This document shows, one piece after another, positions 1 to 6,236 of a stretch of 24,560 nucleotides of DNA (the stretch's first letter is position 1; each line of letters starts with the position of its first letter). This stretch comes from a virus, in IMG/VR virus record IMGVR_UViG_3300037132_000107, positions 1-24,560 of that record; one strand, 5' to 3'. The notes below the pieces were generated by a model. The model was not told the origin of the DNA, ran no database searches, and saw only the letters and a list, made by a program, of their open reading frames with translations. Position numbers and translations under genes: made by a program.

Positions 1-25
1 CCGCCGCATAAGGAGAACAGACGAA

Positions 26-286
26 ATGAACTTTTCGAATATCTTCGCGTACCTTGAACTGGCCACCGGCGCAGTTTCCGTAATCGGCACAATTCAGCAC
101 CTTGTTGCAGGCTCTGCGCCACCACTCACAGGCGCTGAATTGGTTGCCACCGTGCAGCCCATCATCCAGGGCATCCAGCAGATCTTCCCCAAGATCACGA
201 TCCCGATGGACCTCGTGACGGACATCGCCAACGGCGCCGCCGACGCGATCAACAATTACTACAAAAAAACCACTCCGTCAGCGTAA
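26..286 (+). CDS. small phage protein, unknown function
   Basis: This 86-residue protein has a good ribosome binding site (AAGGAGA) before ATG 26. The sequence is hydrophobic in patches (about residues 8-30 and 38-70) with an alternating helical pattern and ends in a basic, polar tail. It has no recognisable domain and no clear signal peptide. It is the last gene before a strong terminator at 308, so it closes a transcription unit that enters from the left of the window. The size and helical character vaguely resemble the gene at 23149, but I cannot show homology by eye. The call as a real gene rests on the start signal, codon use and the terminator. Confidence 0.75.
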   Translation: MNFSNIFAYLELATGAVSVIGTIQHLVAGSAPPLTGAELVATVQPIIQGIQQIFPKITIPMDLVTDIANGAADAINNYYKKTTPSA

Positions 287-307
287 AGCGTTTTCCTCCT
301 CCTCCGT

Positions 308-343
308 GGCCGCCTCAGACTCATATCTGGGGCGGCCGTTTTT
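308..343 (+). terminator. rho-independent terminator
   Basis: A 12-bp stem (GGCCGCCTCAGA at 308-319 paired with TCTGGGGCGGCC at 326-337, one G-T wobble) with a 6-nt loop is followed by GTTTTTG. It lies 22 bases after the stop of the gene at 26-286 and should end that transcription unit. Confidence 0.9.
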
Positions 344-470
344 GTTGGCCTTCCTCTCGCCGCGTCCTGGCGCCGCAGTGCAATCTATTGATTCAAAAGA
401 GTTTTCCCTGTGGCGCCGCAATCAAGCCCTGGGGCTGGAGGACCGAGCCGATGGCGGGGCCATCCGAGTG

Positions 471-590
471 TTAACGAGCTTCACGGACTTCACGCACTTC
501 CTTCTATTGTTTTGTACGTGGCAGGAAAGGCTAATAGCAGGGGAGTTTAAACAAATAGAGTAAGTCCGTTAAGTCCGTGAAGCTCGTGAA
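471..590. repeat. inverted pair of 9-bp repeat arrays (iteron-like)
   Basis: The left arm (471-500) reads as a run of 9-bp units of the form TTmACGvAC. The right arm (561-590) is the same pattern on the other strand, including TAAGTCCGT twice in tandem at 561-578. A perfect 17-bp inverted repeat (474-490 against 571-587) anchors the pair, and the 30-base arms match at about 26 positions. The 60 bp between the arms is more AT-rich and contains TTTAAAC. Similar 9-bp-period repeats occur between genes in various bacteria. A replication or partition site, a protein-binding site or an extragenic repeat are all possible. Confidence 0.7.
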
Positions 591-599
591 TTGCCGAAG

Positions 600-674
600 A
601 TGACCAGAAGCCAACAACTCGCTGAGCAGTATGCCAGTCAGAACCGAGAATCTGCTGTCATCATCCTGGAATAG
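600..674 (+). CDS. possible 24-residue peptide or gene remnant
   Basis: ATG 600 opens a 24-codon frame reading MTRSQQLAEQYASQNRESAV and four more residues. The composition is protein-like and amphipathic helical, but there is no good ribosome binding site. The TAG stop (672-674) falls inside the first 18-bp palindrome at 671. It could be a leader peptide, the decayed N-terminus of a longer gene cut off by insertion of the control region, or chance. Confidence 0.25.
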   Translation: MTRSQQLAEQYASQNRESAVIILE

Positions 675-688
675 GGGATTTTCCCTAT
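671..688. promoter_or_regulatory. operator-like palindrome, copy 1
   Basis: This is the 18-bp sequence ATAGGGGATTTTCCCTAT, with inverted ATAGGG/CCCTAT arms. An identical copy starts 43 bp downstream at 714, close to four helical turns away, and a third is at 19465. This copy lacks the TAGTTTCGTGCG extension that follows the other two, so it looks like an auxiliary binding site. Confidence 0.65.
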
Positions 689-711
689 CAGATTTCCACA
701 GAAATCATTGA

Positions 712-770
712 AAATAGGGGATTTTCCCTATAGTTTCGTGCGCGGAAACATCGTACTCTAAGAATGTACA
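712..770 (+). promoter_or_regulatory. promoter/operator region of the left operon
   Basis: The 18-bp palindrome (714-731) is followed directly by AGTTTCGTGCGCG and then, after a variable segment, by GTACTCTAAGAATGTA. The same order, spacing and sequence recur at 19463-19521. TACTCT (754-759) is a possible -10 box, and 17 bp upstream lies the weak -35 candidate TAGTTT, which overlaps the palindrome edge. TTTCGTGCGCGGAAA (734-748) is a second imperfect palindrome. A hairpin (AGCGCC/GGCGCT, 772-790) precedes the ribosome binding site of the next gene. Promoter function is inferred; the conservation is seen directly. Confidence 0.6.
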
Positions 771-806
771 GAGCGCCTCGATACGGCGCTGAAAAGGAGA
801 TTTGAT

Positions 807-1268
807 ATGTCCCAGATTACAGAAATGCTTACGGTCGCAATCGCGGCCAGAAAAGATTCCCTCAAAGCGCTCCGGTCCCGGATCGCTGAAATCCTCGACC
901 CCATCCCCGTAGGCGTTGTCCTGTCGGATGAGGCGGGCGAAGTCTGCGAGATCGACCGCATCTGCACTGGTGCCAGCCAGTGGAGCAATCGGAGTTGGAT
1001 GGTCACCATCAAGGGCACGGGCGCCATCGCGGCCGGCAAGCTGCTGTGCGAGATCGACCTCGATGACAGTTACTGGGATGGCAACAACAGGCACAGCCGG
1101 TCGGATGAGCCGACCTGCCTATGGGATAACGGAGGAACGCAGGCTCTCGGGTACCTCAGCGGCCCCGAGACCCGCGCTTGCGCTCTGCGCTTGCCTGCCG
1201 CCATCGAGCGCTACATCCACCAGTGCGAGGCCGAGACGGCGGCGAACGCCGAGACTCTGACCGCGTAA
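807..1268 (+). CDS. hypothetical protein, first gene of left operon
   Basis: This 153-residue protein starts at ATG 807 behind a strong AAAAGGAG site. I do not recognise a family. The N-terminal 35 residues are predicted helical and basic, the middle holds Trp- and Asp-rich segments (W79, then SYWDG around 108-112), and the C-terminal 35 residues are Ala/Glu-rich and helical. Being the first gene behind the duplicated control element makes it an early or regulatory product by position only. The gene behind the other copy, at 19552, does not look homologous by eye. Confidence 0.75.
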   Translation: MSQITEMLTVAIAARKDSLKALRSRIAEILDPIPVGVVLSDEAGEVCEIDRICTGASQWSNRSWMVTIKGTGAIAAGKLLCEIDLDDSYWDGNNRHSRSDEPTCLWDNGGTQALGYLSGPETRACALRLPAAIERYIHQCEAETAANAETLTA

Positions 1269-1290
1269 TCGAAAAAAAAAGAGGAAGACA

Positions 1291-1560
1291 ATGGCACAAG
1301 TCAGGCGTTGCCCCTGCGGAAGTTACGGCGTCCAGCACGCCGCCAAGATCGGTCACACATGCTCGGCTGGCGATCATCCGGTGAGGCACGGCTCGCCGGC
1401 CAGCCACGCGAAATACGAAGAGATGGTCAAGATGCGAGCCGCTGGGCGGACCCTGAGATACATCGGCGCTCACTACGGCATCACCTATCAGGCCGTGCGG
1501 CAATTTCTGGCGTATCACCTACGGGCCTTACGGGCCGAGAGGAAAAAATGGCACAGATAA
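1291..1560 (+). CDS. small helix-turn-helix protein
   Basis: An 89-residue basic protein with a GAGGAAG site before ATG 1291. Residues about 45-75 (KMRAAGRTLRYIGAHYGITY and on to QAVRQFLAYH) fit a resolvase/sigma-region-4-type helix-turn-helix: a helix, IGAHYGIT at the turn, and a recognition helix. The N-terminal half carries Cys and His residues (CPCG at 7-10, H29, C31) that could bind a metal, which I cannot confirm. It may be a transcriptional regulator of this early operon, for example acting on the 18-bp palindromes, but that is inference. It overlaps the next gene by 13 bases. Confidence 0.75.
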   Translation: MAQVRRCPCGSYGVQHAAKIGHTCSAGDHPVRHGSPASHAKYEEMVKMRAAGRTLRYIGAHYGITYQAVRQFLAYHLRALRAERKKWHR

Positions 1561-1853
1561 GTCTAAACATCAGCAGCAGTGATGGAAGCAGTTTCGTGAT
1601 TCATGACTACAAGCCGGCCCACGGGCTAATTTCGATTCGGATAGACACCAATCTGCCGAGCGGGACGCCCTACGCCCTCGACTGGGTCATGATCCACGGC
1701 ACAGACGCCGATCTTCGCGAGTTTGCGCGGAGGATTTCGGCGGCGTTCCCCCCCGACGAACAGCAGGCGCGTGAGGAGGAGCGCGAGGAATCCGCGCGTG
1801 AGGATGCCGAACAGAACGAGACGGGCGCCATGCGCTGCCCGCCGAGGGAATAA
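1548..1853 (+). CDS. hypothetical protein
   Basis: A 101-residue protein. ATG 1548 is chosen because GAGGAAAAA sits immediately upstream and because it gives a short overlap with the preceding gene, in keeping with the operon. Upstream in-frame starts would overlap the helix-turn-helix gene entirely. The N-terminal 65 residues look like a mixed beta domain (ISLNISSSDGSSFVIHDYKP). Residues 70-95 are a highly charged Glu/Arg helix. No family recognised. Confidence 0.7.
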   Translation: MAQISLNISSSDGSSFVIHDYKPAHGLISIRIDTNLPSGTPYALDWVMIHGTDADLREFARRISAAFPPDEQQAREEEREESAREDAEQNETGAMRCPPRE

Positions 1854-1855
1854 CG

Positions 1856-2113
1856 ATGATACTCATAGAGTCCTATGATGTGGACGGTAAGACCGTCATG
1901 CACGATCAAAGTCCCGATGGAGTGACGCTCCGCGGAGTCACGATGGCGAAACTGAATGAGGCGCCGCTGCGGCCGATCATTGACCGCTTCAGGATCTACG
2001 TCTCCGGCGGGTCGATGTGGCACGGAAGACCGTCCCTCAATTTTGCGGTTCCGGCCGGCGGCCGCATGCTTATCTGCCACTGCGCCGAAGACGAAGACGG
2101 GAGGATATTGTGA
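1856..2113 (+). CDS. hypothetical protein
   Basis: An 85-residue protein starting two bases after the previous stop. No domain is recognised. The sequence is rich in beta-forming residues and ends with LICHCAEDEDGRIL. Its stop overlaps the GTG start of the RecT-type gene (GTGA), which points to translational coupling within the early operon. Confidence 0.65.
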   Translation: MILIESYDVDGKTVMHDQSPDGVTLRGVTMAKLNEAPLRPIIDRFRIYVSGGSMWHGRPSLNFAVPAGGRMLICHCAEDEDGRIL

Positions 2114-3009
2114 CCAGCGAACTCACCAAAGCCGCGCAGCAGGACGTGCAGCGCGACAAATACGACCAACGCGAAATGTCAACTGAACTTGCCGCCATGG
2201 ATAACTTATACGCTCGAGAGACAATCGAGACGATAAAACAAACTGTTTGCAAAGGGGCAACGGACGCTCAACTAAAGATTTTCCTAGAGGTTTGCCGCGT
2301 CACCACGCTCAACCCGTTCCTGCGGGAAGTCTGGTTCGTGCCCTCCGTGGGCATCATGGCCGGCCGCGACGGCTATCTGGCCATCGCGAACCGTCATCCG
2401 CAGTTCGACGGCATCGAGACGCGCGTCGAGAGGGACGAAAAGAATGTGCCGATCAAGGCGGTCTGCACCGTCTGGCGCAAGGATCGCGCGCACCCGATCA
2501 TCTGCGAGGCGTACTATTCGGAGTACCGGAAGTCCTCCGGCGTCTGGTCGCAGTACCCGAGCGCGATGATAAGCAAGGTGGCGGAAGTGTTGGCCCTCAA
2601 ACGGTCATTCGCCATCAACGGCGTAGTCACCGAGGAAGAGATCGGCACCGGCGAGCCGCAACCCCGCGGTAGCGCGGAAGCCAAGATCACCGGAGAAATG
2701 CCCCTGGTCGCGCCCCAGGCCACGCCAGAGACGCCCGCGCCCGCAGAAGCACCCACAGCGCCGGCTGATCCGTTGGCGGCCGTGCTGGTCAACTTTGGCA
2801 AGAAGGCGGCTATCACCGCCGCGTTTGCCGAGCTCAAGAAGGCGTGGCTGAAGTACGAATCCGAGGAAGCCTGGAACCAGACCTTGGAGCAGTTTGAGAT
2901 CCGCGGCGAGAACTACCGTTCCGTCGGCAACGCCAAGCGGTGTTTTACCGCGCTCTGGAAGGCGGTCGAGAAGATGATGGAGGAACAAAATGCCCAAAAT
3001 GCCCAGTGA
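2110..3009 (+). CDS. recT: RecT/Bet-family single-strand annealing protein
   Basis: A 299-residue DNA annealing protein that would promote strand annealing in phage recombination. GTG 2110 is chosen because GGGAGG lies five bases upstream and the start overlaps the previous stop; an upstream ATG at 2017 would overlap the prior gene. The Bet/RecT core spans about residues 45-180: ATDAQLKIFLEVCRVTTLNP, then GIMAGRDGYLAIANRHPQFD (81-100), VWRKDRAHPI, and the closing MISKVAEVLALKRSF...TEEEIG segment. An Ala/Pro-rich linker (about 195-250) leads to a separate helical C-terminal segment that is likely for partner contact. It is followed by a Gp157 gene, a common neighbour. No paired exonuclease is visible in the window. 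Confidence 0.93.
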   Translation: MTSELTKAAQQDVQRDKYDQREMSTELAAMDNLYARETIETIKQTVCKGATDAQLKIFLEVCRVTTLNPFLREVWFVPSVGIMAGRDGYLAIANRHPQFDGIETRVERDEKNVPIKAVCTVWRKDRAHPIICEAYYSEYRKSSGVWSQYPSAMISKVAEVLALKRSFAINGVVTEEEIGTGEPQPRGSAEAKITGEMPLVAPQATPETPAPAEAPTAPADPLAAVLVNFGKKAAITAAFAELKKAWLKYESEEAWNQTLEQFEIRGENYRSVGNAKRCFTALWKAVEKMMEEQNAQNAQ

Positions 3010-3646
3010 AATCGCAAAGCAGGACGCTACGTTGTATGCGCTCGCCGATGATTTTGGCGCGTATTTCGAGAGCCGCGAGATGATCGTGGCTGAACTGGCC
3101 GAGCCGCTGGAGCCGGTGGACTCCGATCCGCTGAAGGCGCAGCTAGAGGAGATCGACATCCACCTGGCGCGGCTCGGCGCGGAACTCGCCACGAAGACGG
3201 ATAATATCGCCGGGGTTCTTCGGCGCATGGCCACAGAGCAGGATGCCCTCAAGGCCGAGCAAGAGCGCATCCACAACCGCCGGAGGACGTTCGAGCGCGC
3301 CGAGAAGTGGCTGCGGGACTATGTGGTAGCGGTGATGCTGGGGCGGGGCATCACGCAACTCAAGACGACGGAAAACACGCTGTTCTTCCGGCATTCGGAC
3401 GCGGTCGTAGTGTCGGGCGATGTGGCCGACGCCTACAAAAACGTCACAGTCAAGATGCCGGCGTGGTTGTGGTTTCACCTGTCAGAGATGGGCCGGGCAT
3501 CCGACGACAAGGGGATTGTTGAGGGTGTCGAATCGCTACGCGTGAGCGAGGATATCAGCCTTTCGGCAATCAAAAAGGCGATCAAGTCCGGCGTGGCGGT
3601 GGATGGCGCGGACGTGGAATTTCATACATCGCTGGTGCTGCGATGA
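2990..3646 (+). CDS. siphovirus Gp157-family protein
   Basis: A 218-residue protein with the Gp157 layout: a short N-terminal helical part (LYALADDFGAYFESREMIVA), a long charged coiled coil from about 45 to 110 containing the family-typical TDNIAGVLRRMATEQDALKA segment, and a C-terminal beta region (TENTLFFRHSDAVVVSGDVA). Family members are phage proteins next to recombinases; their biochemical role is not settled. ATG 2990 has GGAGG nine bases upstream; ATG 2999 is an alternative. It overlaps recT by 20 bases and the next gene by ATGA. Confidence 0.9.
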   Translation: MPKMPSEIAKQDATLYALADDFGAYFESREMIVAELAEPLEPVDSDPLKAQLEEIDIHLARLGAELATKTDNIAGVLRRMATEQDALKAEQERIHNRRRTFERAEKWLRDYVVAVMLGRGITQLKTTENTLFFRHSDAVVVSGDVADAYKNVTVKMPAWLWFHLSEMGRASDDKGIVEGVESLRVSEDISLSAIKKAIKSGVAVDGADVEFHTSLVLR

Positions 3647-3789
3647 CGATAGCAAGCCAACAGGACGCCGCGCTGGTGACCGCCATGGCGCGCCAGGCAG
3701 CGGAAGACGCCGAGGTGGTGGAAATGTGCCTAGCGGCCGGATGCACGCTGGCAGAGGCAGAGGCAGGGATAAGAAGAGAAATCCTATGA
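3643..3789 (+). CDS. 48-residue hypothetical protein
   Basis: This short frame opens with ATGA overlapping the Gp157 stop and closes with ATGA overlapping the next start, exactly the coupling seen across this operon. The product is acidic and helical (MTIASQQDAALVTAMARQAA, later VVEMCLAAGCTLAEAEAGIR). No family recognised. Its reality is supported by position, coupling and coding-like third-position GC. Confidence 0.65.
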   Translation: MTIASQQDAALVTAMARQAAEDAEVVEMCLAAGCTLAEAEAGIRREIL

Positions 3790-4049
3790 GTGACGATCAG
3801 ATTCTTGAAAACACGGTTGGCACGTCCGGTCATTCGCGGCCGAATCTGCCGCCAGTATCGGGCATCGCGCGGAAGGAACGCCGCGACAAGGGCGTCCCGC
3901 GCAAGAGCAACGTCGCCGCCATGTCCGATCAGTTCATGGCGCTCGATCTGGAGACGCAGATCGTAATGCTTGAGGTACTCCAAGCGCTCCACCGCCAGGT
4001 GGTCAAAGGCCGCATCGCGGCAGGAACGGAGGTGGACGATGGCGTATAA
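3786..4049 (+). CDS. hypothetical protein
   Basis: An 87-residue protein starting at ATG 3786, preceded by AGAAGAG and overlapping the preceding stop. The N-terminal half is polar and probably disordered (residues 10-40, Pro/Arg/Lys-rich). The C-terminal half is helical (ALDLETQIVMLEVLQALHRQ). No family recognised. It overlaps the following gene by 11 bases. Confidence 0.65.
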   Translation: MSDDQILENTVGTSGHSRPNLPPVSGIARKERRDKGVPRKSNVAAMSDQFMALDLETQIVMLEVLQALHRQVVKGRIAAGTEVDDGV

Positions 4050-4320
4050 CAGCCCCGAAGACCGCCGCTGGCTGGCCACCATGGGCGTAGCACTCGAATC
4101 GCCAGACGATATGCACGCGCTATGCCACCAGCGCTGGCTGGAAGAACGCCAGAAACGCGAGACCGCCGAGGAGAGCATCGTCGCCAACGCGGCGACTTAC
4201 TCGGCGCTCACCGAGATCCTGGAGACAGAGATCCGGCGCCAGCACGCGGCGGCCGTCTCGGGCTGGTGCATCGCCGTTATCGCCAGCCTCGCGCTGGTGG
4301 TGACGTGGGCGGTTCGATGA
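4039..4320 (+). CDS. small C-terminally anchored membrane protein
   Basis: A 93-residue protein. ATG 4039 is preceded by CGGAGG at a good distance. The first 70 residues are polar and helical with Glu/Arg-rich stretches. Residues about 72-92 (AVSGWCIAVIASLALVVTWA) form one transmembrane helix next to the C-terminus, so it would be tail-anchored facing the cytoplasm. No family recognised. Its TGA overlaps the ATG of the ASCH gene. Confidence 0.65.
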   Translation: MAYNSPEDRRWLATMGVALESPDDMHALCHQRWLEERQKRETAEESIVANAATYSALTEILETEIRRQHAAAVSGWCIAVIASLALVVTWAVR

Positions 4321-4757
4321 AAGCTCTGACTTTGATTCAGCCCTGGGCAACGTTGGTTGCCGTGGGCGCAAAACGGATCGAAACTCGATCTTGGCGCACA
4401 TCGTATCGCGGGCCGCTGGCGATTCACGCGGCGAAAGGTTTTCCGAAGTGGGCGCGGATGTTCACTTGCGAGCCAGACTGCTATGAATGTTTCCCGACTT
4501 GCCGCGATGCGTCCGTGACGGGCTATCCACTGGGTGTTGTTTTGGCTACCTGCAAGATTGTCGCATGCACGCTGATATCTTCGGCCTTTACGGAACAACT
4601 GAGCGACAGGGAGCGGGCCCTGGGGAACTACGATTCAGGGCGGTTTGCCTGGGTGCTGGAAGACGTTGTGCAACTGGACAAGCCAGTGCCGGCGAAGGGC
4701 GCTCTGGGATTGTGGGAATGGGAAGTGGTCCACTTAGTAAGTGAAAAGGAGAAATAG
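4317..4757 (+). CDS. ASCH-domain (PUA-like) protein
   Basis: A 146-residue protein consisting of one ASCH domain. The diagnostic start is MKALTLIQPWATLVAVGAKR followed by IETRSWRTSYRGPLAIHAAK: IQPWA, a Gly-containing turn, E-T-R, then the RGPLAIHA strand. Later comes the GVVLATCKIV strand and the closing GALGLWEW. ASCH domains are RNA- or nucleotide-binding folds and some are ribonucleases. In phages they often sit in early operons, but the role is not known. ATG 4317 gives an ATGA overlap with the previous gene. Confidence 0.88.
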   Translation: MKALTLIQPWATLVAVGAKRIETRSWRTSYRGPLAIHAAKGFPKWARMFTCEPDCYECFPTCRDASVTGYPLGVVLATCKIVACTLISSAFTEQLSDRERALGNYDSGRFAWVLEDVVQLDKPVPAKGALGLWEWEVVHLVSEKEK

Positions 4758-4764
4758 TAATAAC

Positions 4765-5394
4765 ATGTCGAAACTGATATTCCGCGGAGCTTACATCCGC
4801 TTCGTCGACTTACGCTACGACGATAAGTCGAAACAAAAGTACGTCAAACTGAACTTCACCGCCGCTTTCTCGGAGCCCGTCCGCGAGGCTCTGGAATGGG
4901 GCGAACCGCCGGTCGGCTTCGACTCGGCAAAACTCGATGGCGATCTCACAGCAAGCCACTTCGTGCTGACTCCGGACGGTAAGGAACTCCGGCAGCATGA
5001 GCTGCAGCTTGACTCTACCGGCATCTCGAACTTCGAGTTCGCCCGGGGCAAGGTGGGAGAGGACAACTTCGAGCAGCAACTCCGCTTCCAGATCGTCACG
5101 AGCGCAGTTGGCGCGGCGGGTCGTGTCGAGGCTTACATTGAGGCCATAGGCAAGGGCACTGCGCAACTCCGAGTCAACTACGAGCAGCAGTCCGAGATGC
5201 CGCTGGAGGACAAACAAGAGCCGCTGATCTCTCGGGAGCAGGCGCGCGACACCAGCGAGGAAACGGATAACATCGAGGAAACCAGCAATCCTGATGCCGC
5301 GGCCCCGCTCGCTCCGCTGGCCTCTGCCGTCGCAATGGGCGAAGGGACGCACCAGAAGCGCAAGCCGCGCGAGAACAAGAGCACGGTGAACTGA
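4765..5394 (+). CDS. hypothetical protein of the recombination operon
   Basis: A 209-residue protein from ATG 4765; a GTG at 4741 is possible but lacks its own binding site, whereas AAAAGGAG lies 12 bases before 4765. Residues 1-150 look like a mixed alpha/beta domain (MSKLIFRGAYIRFVDLRYDD at the start, later FQIVTSAVGAAGRVEAYIEA). From about 155 the protein becomes a disordered acidic, then Ala/Pro, then basic tail (HQKRKPRENK). An acidic or basic tail in a gene placed just before rusA suggests a DNA-metabolism role, but I do not recognise the family. Confidence 0.7.
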   Translation: MSKLIFRGAYIRFVDLRYDDKSKQKYVKLNFTAAFSEPVREALEWGEPPVGFDSAKLDGDLTASHFVLTPDGKELRQHELQLDSTGISNFEFARGKVGEDNFEQQLRFQIVTSAVGAAGRVEAYIEAIGKGTAQLRVNYEQQSEMPLEDKQEPLISREQARDTSEETDNIEETSNPDAAAPLAPLASAVAMGEGTHQKRKPRENKSTVN

Positions 5395-5879
5395 TGCTCC
5401 GCGAGGTACCCGGATTCGCAATCCACGGCGCTCCCCGAAGCAAGAAGAACTCGCCGCGTATCGTCAACATTGGCCCCATGTGCCGGGTGTGCGGAAAACG
5501 CGGCGGGTTCCCAAAGGTGCTTCCGTCTCTCGCCTACGAGCAGTGGGAGAGAGCGGCCGTCATAGAGTGTATGCTCATCAATCAGAGGCTCCGCGCGGCC
5601 GGCGTGGAGCTTCCGATCATCAACCCTATCAGCGTCGAGGCGCTATTCTACCTGGTGCCAACGAAGTCCGGCCTAATGCGCCTGGACTGCCCCGACCTGT
5701 CAAACCTGATGGAGGCCGTCGGCGACATGCTCCAGGCGGCCGACATCATCCGCGACGACCGGCAGATTTGCGACTGGGACGGCACTCGGCGCATGCTTGA
5801 CGGATCGGACCCGCGCGTTGAAGTGTTCATAACAATCCTTGAGGACGTGCCAGTACAGGAGGTTCTACCATGCCAATGA
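5394..5879 (+). CDS. rusA: RusA-family Holliday junction endonuclease
   Basis: A 161-residue resolvase of phage recombination and replication. The signature is DLSNLMEAVGDMLQAADIIR followed by DDRQI (residues 101-125), giving the family acidic residues D101, D111 and D121/D122. A basic N-terminal strand-turn (GAPRSKKNS) and the closing RVEVFITI strand complete the fold. CRVC at 30-33 is an extra pair of cysteines in the loop before PSLAYEQWE. ATG 5394 overlaps the previous stop (TGATG). Confidence 0.9.
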   Translation: MLREVPGFAIHGAPRSKKNSPRIVNIGPMCRVCGKRGGFPKVLPSLAYEQWERAAVIECMLINQRLRAAGVELPIINPISVEALFYLVPTKSGLMRLDCPDLSNLMEAVGDMLQAADIIRDDRQICDWDGTRRMLDGSDPRVEVFITILEDVPVQEVLPCQ

Positions 5880-6139
5880 AAACCGAACAGGAAATCCGGG
5901 AGAAGTTGATGGTGCGGGCGGCCTTGGCCTTTCGCCCTCCACGACTAGAGTTTCATTCCGAGGTGACGCCGCGCATGGTCGAGTTGGGCCGAGAGATGGA
6001 GCGCACGCTCATCATGGGAGCCATTCGGGAGGCCGGATGCCGGCGGCGCTACTGCGAGATCGCTGCTCGAAGATTGAGCCAGGGCGTGCTTGATCTGGCG
6101 CCCGAAAAGCCTTTACACCCCGGCGAAAGCGGGGTATGA
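5870..6139 (+). CDS. hypothetical protein
   Basis: An 89-residue protein overlapping rusA by ten bases. It is helical and basic; residues about 30-60 read HSEVTPRMVELGREMERTLI. A similar EVTPxMVxL segment occurs in the short frame at 8417-8569, so the two may be related. No family recognised. Its stop lies inside the -10 box of the promoter that serves the replication gene, so transcription restarts exactly at the end of this gene. Confidence 0.65.
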   Translation: MPMKTEQEIREKLMVRAALAFRPPRLEFHSEVTPRMVELGREMERTLIMGAIREAGCRRRYCEIAARRLSQGVLDLAPEKPLHPGESGV

Positions 6140-6140
6140 T
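6112..6140 (+). promoter_or_regulatory. near-consensus sigma70-type promoter of the replication gene
   Basis: TTTACA (6112-6117) and TATGAT (6135-6140) are separated by exactly 17 bp. Each box differs from the housekeeping consensus at one position. The spacer itself is palindromic (CCCCG-gcgaaag-CGGGG, 6118-6134), a natural place for a repressor. Predicted transcription starts near 6147, about 90 bases before the GTG start. Confidence 0.75.
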
Positions 6141-6185
6141 TTCCTTGAGGCTGCCGCAAACCAGCTTCAACGGATGGCCGGACCC

Positions 6186-6233
6186 GCCGCGTCGCTCCCA
6201 CGACGCGGCCCCGGCTCACCTTGGGAGAGGTGA
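6186..6233 (+). promoter_or_regulatory. structured leader with a hairpin over the ribosome binding site
   Basis: Two hairpins precede the replication gene. The first has a perfect 9-bp stem (GCCGCGTCG 6186-6194, CGACGCGGC 6201-6209). The second (TCACCT 6216-6221, AGGTGA 6228-6233) places the GGGAGAGG ribosome binding site in its loop and 3' arm. Neither has a T-run, so they are not terminators. The arrangement would limit translation of the initiator. Confidence 0.55.
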
Positions 6234-6236
6234 ACA

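Noticed and set aside
306-563. 85-codon + strand frame after the first gene
   Set aside because: It begins inside the stem of the rho-independent terminator and runs through the inverted 9-bp repeat; no binding site and poor composition.
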